In this document: positions 51,861 to 60,125 of the stretch, in pieces
Layout: every line of letters begins with the position of its first letter
Position numbering within the stretch: position 1 is the stretch's first letter
NCBI RefSeq assembly: GCF_000196175.1
Contig: NC_005363.1
Coordinates: forward strand, 1,736,001 to 1,800,000
Source of the DNA: Bdellovibrio bacteriovorus HD100
GTDB lineage: Bacteria > Bdellovibrionota > Bdellovibrionia > Bdellovibrionales > Bdellovibrionaceae
Length of the DNA: 64,000 bases
Direction: 5' to 3'
Position numbers and translations under genes: made by a program
Notes under the pieces: model-generated
Database searches by the model: none
The model's input: the letters and a program-made list of their open reading frames with translations, nothing else
What the model was told of the DNA's origin: nothing

Positions 51861-52808
51861 TCACGGGCATTTTTGAAAATTACGACAGGTTTTAGAGGAG
51901 GTGTTTTGTACCTCCTCTTTTGTTAGAAGTCTGCGACGGTTGTCGAAATGATATTGAACGGTGTTTTTAAACACCTCGCGCGACCAGGGTAAAATCGGCT
52001 TTGCCGCATCAGGATGGCCGCGAACATCCCATTCCCGGTAGGGGCCACCGACCCAGTGGAACATTTTTTCCGGATCCCAGAAATTTAGAACAATGTGCTC
52101 TTCGTGCGTGGATGCCCAGGGACGGTCTTGGCCGCGCAGATATCCCAGGAAGCTGATGCGGGCCCGTTCTTGTTTCACGCTCAATAGCTCCAAGGGGATG
52201 CGCAGTTTTCGCTGCCAGGCTTTGCGCAGGTTTTCAGAATCCAGCCCCAGAATGCGCAGGAAGCTTACGGCAAAAGCCGAACATCCGGCACCTTGCCCCA
52301 GCAGTGGATCTGATCTTAATCCGCCGTAGATATTGATCAGCCCCGTGGTGTGATAAAGATCCACATAACGGCGCAAACGGGCGCATTGATCTGAAGTCAG
52401 AATCAGTCGGAATTGTCGGGCGTAACCTTTTTCAATCAGCGGTTTTAGCCAGGACAGAATTTCTTGTTCCGAGTAGCTGCGCCCGGTCTGATTGATCAGC
52501 ATGGTGTCCAGGGAAACCCCCTTCACCAGAAAGTCCCACAGATAGGCACCGTTGGATTTAATCGACGTCATGCCCCGGTAAACAGGTCTTTCCCGGCCAC
52601 ATTGCAGTCGGATGTTCACGTGGGAAATCGGATGGGGATAATCTTTTCCGTCGACTTTGGCGTTGAGGTTTCTGGTCATGCTGCGCACCAGGCGTCCCGG
52701 ACTTTGCCAGTTCAAAGGTTCTGGCGCGCGATAAATCAGCAGATCCAGATGATCCGCGAAGCTTTGGGGTGGAAAAAGGAGCAAAAGAAAAATCAGAAGT
52801 CCCTGCAT
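51861..52808 (-). CDS. Secreted protein with possible permuted papain-like (NlpC/P60-type) fold
   Basis: 315 residues with a signal peptide (MQGLLIFLLLLFPPQSFA). PISHVNIRLQC looks like the His motif and GAGCSAFAVSFLRILG like the Cys helix in YiiX-type permuted NlpC/P60 proteins, with order His then Cys. Other parts (NGAYLWDFLVKGVSLDTM, FWDPEKMFHWVGGPYREWD) are unknown. It might cut peptide or lipid amide bonds in the envelope; evidence is only motif-level. Convergent with psd; the psd terminator lies in its 3' end. Confidence 0.5.
   Translation of the reverse strand: MQGLLIFLLLLFPPQSFADHLDLLIYRAPEPLNWQSPGRLVRSMTRNLNAKVDGKDYPHPISHVNIRLQCGRERPVYRGMTSIKSNGAYLWDFLVKGVSLDTMLINQTGRSYSEQEILSWLKPLIEKGYARQFRLILTSDQCARLRRYVDLYHTTGLINIYGGLRSDPLLGQGAGCSAFAVSFLRILGLDSENLRKAWQRKLRIPLELLSVKQERARISFLGYLRGQDRPWASTHEEHIVLNFWDPEKMFHWVGGPYREWDVRGHPDAAKPILPWSREVFKNTVQYHFDNRRRLLTKEEVQNTSSKTCRNFQKCP
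51894..51922 (+). terminator. Terminator of psd inside the convergent coding region
   Basis: AGAGGAGGT and ACCTCCTCT form a perfect 9-bp stem, followed by TTTT. It lies within the last codons of the 51861 gene on the other strand. Confidence 0.75.
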
Positions 52809-52854
52809 GGGGCCCAGTATTTCATGGGGTTCATTTGCAGGGACAGAGGCGTGC

Positions 52855-53217
52855 TTAAATTACAGGGTAAGAGCACTCGGTGGCCGGGGTTTCAGCCACT
52901 GTGACTTTCACCAGCGTTGGCAGAAACGGGCGGGCTTTGTCATACAGCCATTTTGCCAAAAGTTCGGAAGTCGGGTTTTCAAGTCCTGGAACTTCGTTCA
53001 AAACGCGATGATCAATCTGGTCTAACAGGGGCTTCATCAGGGCCTGGATGTCGTTGTAATCGATCACCCAGCCAATTTTGGGATCAAGGTCACCCACCAG
53101 AGTCAGGATCAGTTTAAAGCTGTGCCCGTGCATACGAGAGCATGGATGGCTTGCCGGCAGGTGAGGCAGGAATCGCGCCGATTCAATTTGAAAATGCTGT
53201 TTCAGTTCGAATTTCAT
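52855..53217 (-). CDS. queD: QueD-like 6-carboxytetrahydropterin synthase, zinc-ligand variant
   Basis: 120 residues, strongly QueD-like: HPCSRMHGHSFKL (C26 and H30/H32), GWVIDYNDI, LNEVPGLENPTSELLAKW. The usual first zinc His (EAAH-type) reads ESARFLPH, so R15 stands where His is expected. The catalytic CxxxHGH is kept. In queuosine synthesis QueD makes 6-carboxytetrahydropterin. If zinc is lost, activity may be lost or changed. ATG 53217 is used; the 53274 frame overlaps the next gene. Divergent from the second PTPS-like gene. Confidence 0.85.
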   Translation of the reverse strand: MKFELKQHFQIESARFLPHLPASHPCSRMHGHSFKLILTLVGDLDPKIGWVIDYNDIQALMKPLLDQIDHRVLNEVPGLENPTSELLAKWLYDKARPFLPTLVKVTVAETPATECSYPVI

Positions 53218-53246
53218 GCTAATACTATAGTCATTCCGAGGTGAGT

Positions 53247-53741
53247 ATGTCCACGACCACATTGCATTTGGCAAAACAAAATTTCAAGTTCTCTGCCGCG
53301 CACTTTCTGATCTTTGATGAAACACACGCGGAGCGCCTGCACGGACATAACTATCAGGTGAAAGTCGACATCAAAACGCCTTCCGAAGAAGAACTGCATT
53401 CTGACGGTTACTTCCTTGATTTCAATGTATTTAAAAAATACATCAAGGCCCGTTTGGATCAATGGGACGAGATGGTGCTGTTGCCAGAAAAGCAAAAAGA
53501 CATGAAATTCAAAAAAAACGGCCCGTCACTGGAAGTGACTTTCCGCGAGCGGTTTTATGCTTTCCCCGCCAATGAAGTCACCCTGCTGTCAGTGACCAAC
53601 ACCAGCGTGGAACAATTGTCCCGCCTGCTGGCAGAAGAATTCTTTGCTGAGTTCAAAAAGTATGGCGTGAAAAGTGTGCGCGTTTATGTTGCGGAAACCG
53701 CAGGGCAGGGCGCCTCCACGGTCGTGCCATCTAGGGCTTAA
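53247..53741 (+). CDS. PTPS-family protein with ExxHGH motif (PTPS-III-like)
   Basis: 164 residues. NFKFSAAHFLIFDE holds the first zinc His; AERLHGHNYQV has the two others. The catalytic Cys is absent and a Glu three before HGH fits the ExxHGH signature I recall for PTPS-III, which can replace FolB in making 6-hydroxymethyl-dihydropterin for folate. A longer segment near the middle (VLLPEKQKDMKFKKNG) is an insertion compared with QueD. GAGGTG lies before ATG 53247. It is divergent from queD with 29 bases between. Role as FolB substitute is inference. Confidence 0.75.
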   Translation: MSTTTLHLAKQNFKFSAAHFLIFDETHAERLHGHNYQVKVDIKTPSEEELHSDGYFLDFNVFKKYIKARLDQWDEMVLLPEKQKDMKFKKNGPSLEVTFRERFYAFPANEVTLLSVTNTSVEQLSRLLAEEFFAEFKKYGVKSVRVYVAETAGQGASTVVPSRA

Positions 53742-54789
53742 GTTTGCCGCTGGAAACTTCAGAGGCTGACAGTTCGCGCACCACGCGATAGCGCCAGAAG
53801 CAGATACGTCCGCCTTCATTAAGTTTTTGCTCCAGACGCTCTTCGGTCAATTCAGGACTGCCATCGCAATCGATATGCGCAAAGTCCGCAAAGGCATCCA
53901 CACGGTTCACCGACCATGAATAAGGGGCCTTGTCGCGGGAAAGAAACGCACGGTTGAATCCGCCATTTCCCAGTTCAATTCCAGCCACCACGATTTTTTC
54001 CAAATTCGGGTTGCGAATCTGCTCACGAGCTGTGGCGATGGTTTCAGGTTTATCCAGAGCAATCACAAAGGCTTCATCAGCTTGCGGATCTTTGGTTGAA
54101 ACCAGGAAGTAAGTTTTGGTGGTATCCGCCGGCAATGTCACAGGTTTTAACGCCACCGACGGGCTGACCTGTTCGCCCGAGCCGTTGTCATAACTAAGCA
54201 CCGAATGCAGGCGTTCTGCTCCTTGGACTTCAATACGGGCCACGGTTTGATTCAAGTTCCACTTGAATGCTGATGTATCATAATACTTCTCAAGTGTGAT
54301 TTCCTTTTCGCCAATTACGGCGCCCAGGCGGTTGAAGGCTTTCAGGCGAACAGAGTTTGGTTTCAAGTAAAGGTTCAACAAGTGAAGCTTCACACTTTGC
54401 ACGGAAGACGGCAGCCAGTGTGTGACTTCCGGTGAAGTGGTGTCAGTTAAAGGAGTGCTAAAAGAATCATCGCAAACACTTGAAACTTGAACGACATTTT
54501 TATTCCAGGCTTTAAGGGAAAAAGCCTGGGCTTCCGGCAAGAAGCTGGTGCCGCGGATTTTGATCTGGGATTTGGCCTCCAGGTCGTGATGACGTTCATC
54601 GATTTCAGCGCCATAGCGCACCTGGGTCCACACGCGCTGGGGTTCGTTGGTTTTGTTGGTTACAAACAGGGTCAGGTGCTCTGGAGCGCACAGCGAGGGG
54701 CTGTAGAATACCTGCGAGGCTCCGGCCGTGAAGGAGGTTGTCAGGATCAAGCTGCCAATACCGATTGAAGTCTTAATACCAAAATCCAT
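53731..54789 (-). CDS. Secreted protein with C-terminal BP74-like domain
   Basis: 352 residues with a probable signal peptide (IGSLILTTSFTAGASQ). Residues ~30-200 are a beta-rich part (LCAPEHLTLFVTNKTNE). Residues ~235-345 (DEAFVIALDKPETIATAREQ, APYSWSVNRVDAFADFAHID, GGRICFWRYRVVREL) match the pattern of the BP74/AprA-like domain known from slime moulds and some bacteria. Function in bacteria unknown. Its end overlaps the convergent PTPS gene by 11 bases. Confidence 0.6.
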   Translation of the reverse strand: MDFGIKTSIGIGSLILTTSFTAGASQVFYSPSLCAPEHLTLFVTNKTNEPQRVWTQVRYGAEIDERHHDLEAKSQIKIRGTSFLPEAQAFSLKAWNKNVVQVSSVCDDSFSTPLTDTTSPEVTHWLPSSVQSVKLHLLNLYLKPNSVRLKAFNRLGAVIGEKEITLEKYYDTSAFKWNLNQTVARIEVQGAERLHSVLSYDNGSGEQVSPSVALKPVTLPADTTKTYFLVSTKDPQADEAFVIALDKPETIATAREQIRNPNLEKIVVAGIELGNGGFNRAFLSRDKAPYSWSVNRVDAFADFAHIDCDGSPELTEERLEQKLNEGGRICFWRYRVVRELSASEVSSGKLKP

Positions 54790-54974
54790 ATAGACTTCGG
54801 ATCGGTAGGCTGGTTTTGAACTTAACCAAAGGTCCTAAAAACCAGACTTAGGCCCCGATAAAGTGAGGTATTTTTAGACTCATTTTCAATTGGCTTTCAA
54901 TGGTTCAAGGGGCCGTCAAAGGACTTCCCTTTAGCTCCTAGACCCCTTAACTAACCATATCGTCAGGGGAAAAC

Positions 54975-55205
54975 ATGAATTTACACGACATGACAATCAA
55001 GTCGGGACAGTCCGTAGAAATCACCGGTTTTGCTGGTGAGGATGTTTTGCGTGAACGTCTGCACGAAATGGGTTTAAGAGTCGGCTCTATCATCACTATT
55101 TTGGGGAAAGCTCCGTTTGGCGGTCCCTTGCTGATTCGTTTCAACACAAGTTTCCTGGCTTTGCGAAAAGAGGAGGCGTCATGCGCGCTGGTGATGCTGA
55201 AGTAA
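54975..55205 (+). CDS. feoA: Ferrous iron transport protein A
   Basis: 76 residues, SH3-like cytoplasmic protein. VEITGFAGEDVLRERLHEMG and LRVGSIITILGKAPFGGPLL are family features. It assists FeoB. CAGGGG precedes the ATG. Its 3' end overlaps feoB by 25 bases in another frame. No clear Fur box was seen upstream. Confidence 0.93.
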   Translation: MNLHDMTIKSGQSVEITGFAGEDVLRERLHEMGLRVGSIITILGKAPFGGPLLIRFNTSFLALRKEEASCALVMLK

Positions 55206-57097
55206 AAGTTGCTGATAAATGTGTGGCCCTTGTTGGCGCACCGAACTCTGGTAAGACTACGCTTTACAATTGGCTGACGGGGTCCCGTTTCAAGACTGTG
55301 AACTATCCGGGGGCCACCGTTGAGTTCTCTTTGGGGCATCTGGCGTCTCATCTGGGGGTGGGTCTTCAGGCTATGGATACGCCGGGGACTTACAGTCTGC
55401 ATCCCAAAAGCGCGGACGAGTGGGTGACTCTTCGCTCGATTTACGAAAACCCGAAAGTGGATAAAATCGATGGCATCATTGTGGTGGTGGACGGCACTCA
55501 GTTGTCCCGTCACCTGCAACTGGTGATGCAGATGAAAGAAACCGGTTTCCCGATGATGGTGGTTGTGACCATGTCGGATCTTTTGCGCCGTGAAGGTGTT
55601 CATCTGGATGTGGCTTATCTGGAAAAAACCTTCGGCTGTCCGGTATTGAACTTTGATGGACTGCTGGCCGGTGGCTTGCTTGAGATTGTGGCGGAGGCAA
55701 AAAAACTGGGTTCTTCCCAAAAGCCTTCACGCCCCGTGCCGTGGAGTTTTGCCCAGCAGGAAGAAAAACTGAAAGAGTGCGAGCGCATTGCGCAGGAAGC
55801 TCTTCAGCATAAAACAGATCATGCGCAAGAGCGTCTGAATCGTATTGTGGCGACAACTGAAAAGCTGGATCGGGTTCTTCTGCATCCGTGGTTTGGAATT
55901 TTGTTCTTTATTCTGATCATGGGCGGTCTGTTTGCCAGTGTCTTCTGGTTGGCGACGCCGTTCATGGATTTGATCGACGGCTGGTTTACAAGTGTTGCGG
56001 AAACTGTGGCGAACTGGGGACCGGGCACACTGTGGGCGGATTTCCTGGCTAACGGCGTGGTGACCAGCTTTGCCGCATTCATGGTCTTTGTGCCGCAGAT
56101 TTTCATTTTGTTTGTGGCTATTGGTTTGCTTGAAAGCACCGGGTATCTGGCGCGTGCGGCAACTTTGATTGATCGTCCGTTCTCGGCCCTGGGGATGAGT
56201 GGTCGTTCGTTTGTTCCTTTGCTGTCAGGCTTTGCCTGTGCGGTGCCGGCGATTATAGCCACCCGTAACATCCCATCCACCAAAGACCGCCTGATCACGG
56301 CCTTTGTGGTGCCTCTGATGAGCTGTTCGGCGCGTCTGCCGGTGTATGCTTTGTGTATTGCGTTCTTGTTCCATGGTGAATCGGCGCTGTATGCCGGTCT
56401 TGCGATGGCGGGACTTTATCTGGGTTCTATCGTGGTCGGAGCCCTGGCGGCAGGTATCATCAGTAAATTCATCCCGCGCACGGAACCGTCTTTCTTTATG
56501 ATGGAACTGCCCATTTATCGCAGACCGAAGGTGCGAGTGATCTTGCGTCAGGCATGGACGCGCACTTTGTCATATGTGAAGCGTGCAGGTCCGATCATCT
56601 TTACCTTCGCAGTGATTATCTGGGTGGGGACAACCTTCCCGAATTACCAGACTGAAGACGCTCATCAAAAGCTGGAAGAAAGCTACGTGGGACGTGCTGG
56701 TAAGTTCATCGAACCCGTGGTGCAGCCGATGGGTGTGGACTGGCGCGTGGGTGTGGGCTTGATTTCAGCCTTTGCCGCACGAGAGGTGTTTGTGTCTTCT
56801 ATGGCGGTGACATTCAATATTACCGACACCGATGAAGATTCCCAGCAGCAGGCTTTGTTGACCCAGATGAGCAGTGCCACCAATGCCGCCGGTGAAAAGA
56901 TCTTCACGGTCAGTTCGGTTATTGGTCTTATGATCTTCTTCCTGATTGCCCTGCAGTGTATGTCCACGGTGGGTGTGCAGATTCGTGAATCCGGTTCCTG
57001 GAAGTTTGCGATGATGCAACTGGTGGTCTTTAACGTCGCAGCCTACGTTTTGGTTGTGGTGGTCGTACAGTCTCTGAGATTCCTGGGCGTTCCTTAA
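55181..57097 (+). CDS. feoB: Ferrous iron transport protein B
   Basis: 638 residues: N-terminal G domain and two Gate regions with about eight or more helices. G1 is GAPNSGKT (19-26), G3 DTPG (66-69). G4, usually NxxD, is TMSD (130-133), so guanine recognition may differ. The membrane part has RAATLIDRPFSALGMSGRSF and FACAVPAIIATRNIP, and a second Gate SAFAAREVFVSSMAV. Moves Fe2+ into the cytoplasm. GAGGAGG precedes the ATG. Shorter than the E. coli protein but typical of many bacteria. Confidence 0.95.
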   Translation: MRAGDAEVKVADKCVALVGAPNSGKTTLYNWLTGSRFKTVNYPGATVEFSLGHLASHLGVGLQAMDTPGTYSLHPKSADEWVTLRSIYENPKVDKIDGIIVVVDGTQLSRHLQLVMQMKETGFPMMVVVTMSDLLRREGVHLDVAYLEKTFGCPVLNFDGLLAGGLLEIVAEAKKLGSSQKPSRPVPWSFAQQEEKLKECERIAQEALQHKTDHAQERLNRIVATTEKLDRVLLHPWFGILFFILIMGGLFASVFWLATPFMDLIDGWFTSVAETVANWGPGTLWADFLANGVVTSFAAFMVFVPQIFILFVAIGLLESTGYLARAATLIDRPFSALGMSGRSFVPLLSGFACAVPAIIATRNIPSTKDRLITAFVVPLMSCSARLPVYALCIAFLFHGESALYAGLAMAGLYLGSIVVGALAAGIISKFIPRTEPSFFMMELPIYRRPKVRVILRQAWTRTLSYVKRAGPIIFTFAVIIWVGTTFPNYQTEDAHQKLEESYVGRAGKFIEPVVQPMGVDWRVGVGLISAFAAREVFVSSMAVTFNITDTDEDSQQQALLTQMSSATNAAGEKIFTVSSVIGLMIFFLIALQCMSTVGVQIRESGSWKFAMMQLVVFNVAAYVLVVVVVQSLRFLGVP

Positions 57098-58260
57098 CGG
57101 ACGCCCTTCATCAAATCTTTGTACAATTTAAGTGTCTGCTCTTGGGTGCTTTGCCAGCGGTGCTGGTGCAGGGTCCAAACGCGGGCTTTTTTGCCCTGTT
57201 CACGGGCCATTTCTGGATTCTGTATATAAAACTTCAAAGCCTGAGCAAGACTCTTTGGATCTTTGGGTTGTACCAGATAGCCGCGTTCATTTTTGCCGAC
57301 CTGTTCGGTTGTTCCGCCGGCATCAGTGCCAATCACAGGCTTTTCCATCAGCATGGCATCCAGAACGCTCAACGAGTATGTTTCGTTGTAGGAAGCCAGG
57401 ATAAACACGTCCAGGGCATCAATGTACGGGATGTAGTCGCGTTGGAAAGGAATGCGATGCAGGTGTCCTTTCAGGCGCGGTTCCTGCTGTTTTTGCTCAA
57501 TCCAGTTTTTTAATTCCAGTGATTGCGCCTCATAGGTCACCTGACCGTTGCTGTCGCGGCTTTCAATCGTGGGGTCACCCACGATCACCATATGAATCTT
57601 TTGAACTTCGTCATCAGTCAGGTGATCCAATGCTTCGACCAGTTCTCGAACGCCCTTGCCAGCGTCCAGGCGGCACAAAGTTCCAAAGGCAAGCTCGGCA
57701 GGTTTAAAACCCAGCTTTTCACGCAAGGCCAGTCGGCCTTCGGGGTGCGGGTTGAACTCTTCTGTTTTTCGCCCGTAGCGCATCAAGGTCAGTTTGGATG
57801 GTGCAATCGGGAAGTTCTTGCGAGCTTCGCTTAAAACAAATTCCGAAGACGAACACAAAGCATCGACTTTGGAAAACATCCAGCGATGGAACAAGTCATT
57901 CTTCGCCGGGGCGTTCATGTACAGATTATATACGTGCTTGGGTGTGGATGAATTCCAGCGCGCCAGTACGCAAGCCCACATGTCCAGACGGGTGTGGGAC
58001 TGCAGGTGAGTGATTCCGTTTTCGCGCACAATCTTGCGAATCAAACGGGCTTCCTGCAGTTTGGAGATTTTTTTCTCGGGGAAAGTGATGACTTCCACCG
58101 AGGTTTTCTTTAGCTCTTCGGCCACACGTGAGTGGGCCGAGCACAGCACACGCTGATTCAGGCCGGTTTCAGCCAGCTTCTGAATCAGTTCGGTCGTGTA
58201 AATTTCAAGCCCGCCCCAGCTTAGGGACTGGATGCAATGAAGAACCTTTATTTCGCCCAT
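57094..58260 (-). CDS. GT4-family glycosyltransferase
   Basis: 388 residues, GT-B fold. LHCIQSLSWGGLEIYTTELI at the N-terminus, then LMRYGRKTEEFNPHPEGR, FGTLCRLDAGKGVRELVEAL, and the donor-site motif VFILASYNETYSLSVLDAML. It adds a sugar to a surface glycan; substrate unknown. It overlaps rmlB by 13 bases and is the last gene of the cluster. Convergent with feoB by 4 bases. Confidence 0.88.
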   Translation of the reverse strand: MGEIKVLHCIQSLSWGGLEIYTTELIQKLAETGLNQRVLCSAHSRVAEELKKTSVEVITFPEKKISKLQEARLIRKIVRENGITHLQSHTRLDMWACVLARWNSSTPKHVYNLYMNAPAKNDLFHRWMFSKVDALCSSSEFVLSEARKNFPIAPSKLTLMRYGRKTEEFNPHPEGRLALREKLGFKPAELAFGTLCRLDAGKGVRELVEALDHLTDDEVQKIHMVIVGDPTIESRDSNGQVTYEAQSLELKNWIEQKQQEPRLKGHLHRIPFQRDYIPYIDALDVFILASYNETYSLSVLDAMLMEKPVIGTDAGGTTEQVGKNERGYLVQPKDPKSLAQALKFYIQNPEMAREQGKKARVWTLHQHRWQSTQEQTLKLYKDLMKGVR

Positions 58261-59234
58261 AGGGATTTAAAGTGCTCAATGGTCTTGCCAAGGCCTTCTT
58301 CTTCAAAACGCACGGTCGGATTCCATCCCAGTTCTTTCTGTGCTTTGGAATAGTTGATCGCATAGCGGAAATCATGCCCCTTACGATCGGTCACAAAACT
58401 CAACAAAGACTCTGGCTTGCCCAGGTGTTTTAGAATTATCTTGGCAACATCCAGGTTCTGGCGTTCCGAGTTTCCACCCAGATTATAGACCTCGCCGGCT
58501 TTGCCTTTGGTGAAGGCCAGCCATACACCTTCGTTGTGGTCATCCACATAGATCCAGTCGCGGATGTTCATGCCCGTGCCATAGATAGGCAATTTTTCGT
58601 TGGCCAAAGCACGTTTGATCATCAGCGGGATGAATTTTTCTTCCACCTGGTAAGGACCATAGTTGTTGGAGCAGCGAGTGATTACGACTGGCATTTTATA
58701 GGTTTCAAAGAACGCACGGCACATCAGATCCGCACTGGCTTTGGAAGCGCTGTACGGGCTGTTCGGGGAAATTGGAGTTTCTTCCGTAAAGGCCGGATCT
58801 TCCATTTGCAAAGTGCCATAGACTTCGTCAGTGGAAACTTGCAGGTATTTGAAGGCCGGGTTCTCTTCAAAAAGATTCAAGCTTTCTTTAAGAAGATTCA
58901 AAGTGCCCAGAACATTCGTTTCAACGAAGATGTTCGGGTTTTCAATCGAGCGATCCACGTGGGATTCGGCCGCAAAATTCAAAACTCCGCTGAAGTTGTA
59001 TTTCTGGAACAGTTCGTGAACCAGCTTGGTGTCACGGATGTCGCCTTTAACAAAAGTCAGGTGCTTGTGTGCATCCAGTTCGGGCTGAATGTTTTCCAGG
59101 CGGCCGGCATAAGTCAAAGCATCCAGAATGACAAAGTCATACTGAGCCTTGATGCTGTCGCGGCAGGTGATGGTCTTGATAAAGTTGGATCCGATAAAGC
59201 CGGCACAACCGGTCAGCAGAACAGTCTGTTTCAT
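58248..59234 (-). CDS. rmlB: dTDP-glucose 4,6-dehydratase
   Basis: 328 residues, SDR fold. LLTGCAGFIGSNFIKTITCR, FVKGDIRDTKLV, NFAAESHVDRSIENP, LQVSTDEVYGTL and the catalytic YSASK motif (SPYSASKASADLM) are present. It makes dTDP-4-keto-6-deoxyglucose. The gene starts 3 bases after rmlA ends. No rmlC or rmlD follows. Confidence 0.95.
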   Translation of the reverse strand: MKQTVLLTGCAGFIGSNFIKTITCRDSIKAQYDFVILDALTYAGRLENIQPELDAHKHLTFVKGDIRDTKLVHELFQKYNFSGVLNFAAESHVDRSIENPNIFVETNVLGTLNLLKESLNLFEENPAFKYLQVSTDEVYGTLQMEDPAFTEETPISPNSPYSASKASADLMCRAFFETYKMPVVITRCSNNYGPYQVEEKFIPLMIKRALANEKLPIYGTGMNIRDWIYVDDHNEGVWLAFTKGKAGEVYNLGGNSERQNLDVAKIILKHLGKPESLLSFVTDRKGHDFRYAINYSKAQKELGWNPTVRFEEEGLGKTIEHFKSLWAK

Positions 59235-59237
59235 GAA

Positions 59238-60125
59238 CTAGATTTCCTCAGTGATGATTTTTTCAAGGTAACTGCGGTAAGAGCATTTCGGCAGATCAGC
59301 CGTGATCTTTTGCAGTTGGTCCAGAGTGATGAATTTCATGCGGTAAGCGACCTCTTCCAGGCAGGCCACTTTCATGCCCTGACGTTCTTCGATGGCGCCA
59401 ATGAATGAAGCCGCATCCAGAAGTGAACGTGGAGTGCCCGTGTCCAGCCATGCCAGGCCACGATACATCATTTCCACTCCCAGAGTGTCTTCATTGTGAT
59501 AGCTCAGGATCAGGTCCACGATCTCAGTTTCACCACGCGGGGAGGGCTTCAGGGCTTTTGCACGTTTAGCCACAGTTTTGTCAAACAGGTACAGGCCCGG
59601 GATGGCGTACTGGGATTTTGGAGCTTTGGGCTTTTCTTCGATGGATTTAACTTTTTTGGTGTTCTTGTCGAACTCAACCACGCCATAAGCAGAAGGATCC
59701 GCCACATAGTAGGCAAACACACGGCCATTCAGGCCACCAGCTTTTTCTTTCTGGGCCTTGATTGCATCGCGGAAGAAGGTCAGGTCGCCATAGAACAGAT
59801 TGTCCCCCAGCATCAGGCAGACATCGTCGTTCCCGATAAAGTCTTCACCCAGCACAAAGGCTTCCGGCAGACCATTGGGCTTTTCCTGAACCACATATGA
59901 AAGTTTGATGCCGAATTGGGAGCCATCACCCAAAAGTTTTTTAAACAAAGGCTGATCGTCCGGGGATGTGATAAGCAGAATGTCTTTGATTCCGCCCAAC
60001 ATCAGAATGCTCAGCGGATAATAGATCATCGGCTTGTCATAGATGGACTGAAGCTGTTTGGTCATGACCCGGGTCATTGGGTAAAGGCGAGAACCGGCTC
60101 CGCCGGCAAGAATGATACCCTTCAT
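59238..60125 (-). CDS. rmlA: Glucose-1-phosphate thymidylyltransferase
   Basis: 295 residues. KGIILAGGAGSRLYPMTRVM is the nucleotide motif; SIYDKPMIYYPLSILMLGGI and CLMLGDNLFYGDLTF are family features; catalytic-site EEKPKAPKSQYAIPGLYLFD follows. Forms dTDP-glucose from dTTP and glucose-1-phosphate. It starts directly after the aminotransferase stop. Confidence 0.95.
   Translation of the reverse strand: MKGIILAGGAGSRLYPMTRVMTKQLQSIYDKPMIYYPLSILMLGGIKDILLITSPDDQPLFKKLLGDGSQFGIKLSYVVQEKPNGLPEAFVLGEDFIGNDDVCLMLGDNLFYGDLTFFRDAIKAQKEKAGGLNGRVFAYYVADPSAYGVVEFDKNTKKVKSIEEKPKAPKSQYAIPGLYLFDKTVAKRAKALKPSPRGETEIVDLILSYHNEDTLGVEMMYRGLAWLDTGTPRSLLDAASFIGAIEERQGMKVACLEEVAYRMKFITLDQLQKITADLPKCSYRSYLEKIITEEI

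Noticed and set aside
54790-54974. Fur box before feoA
   Set aside because: AT-rich stretch does not match the GATAATGATAATCATTATC pattern well enough.
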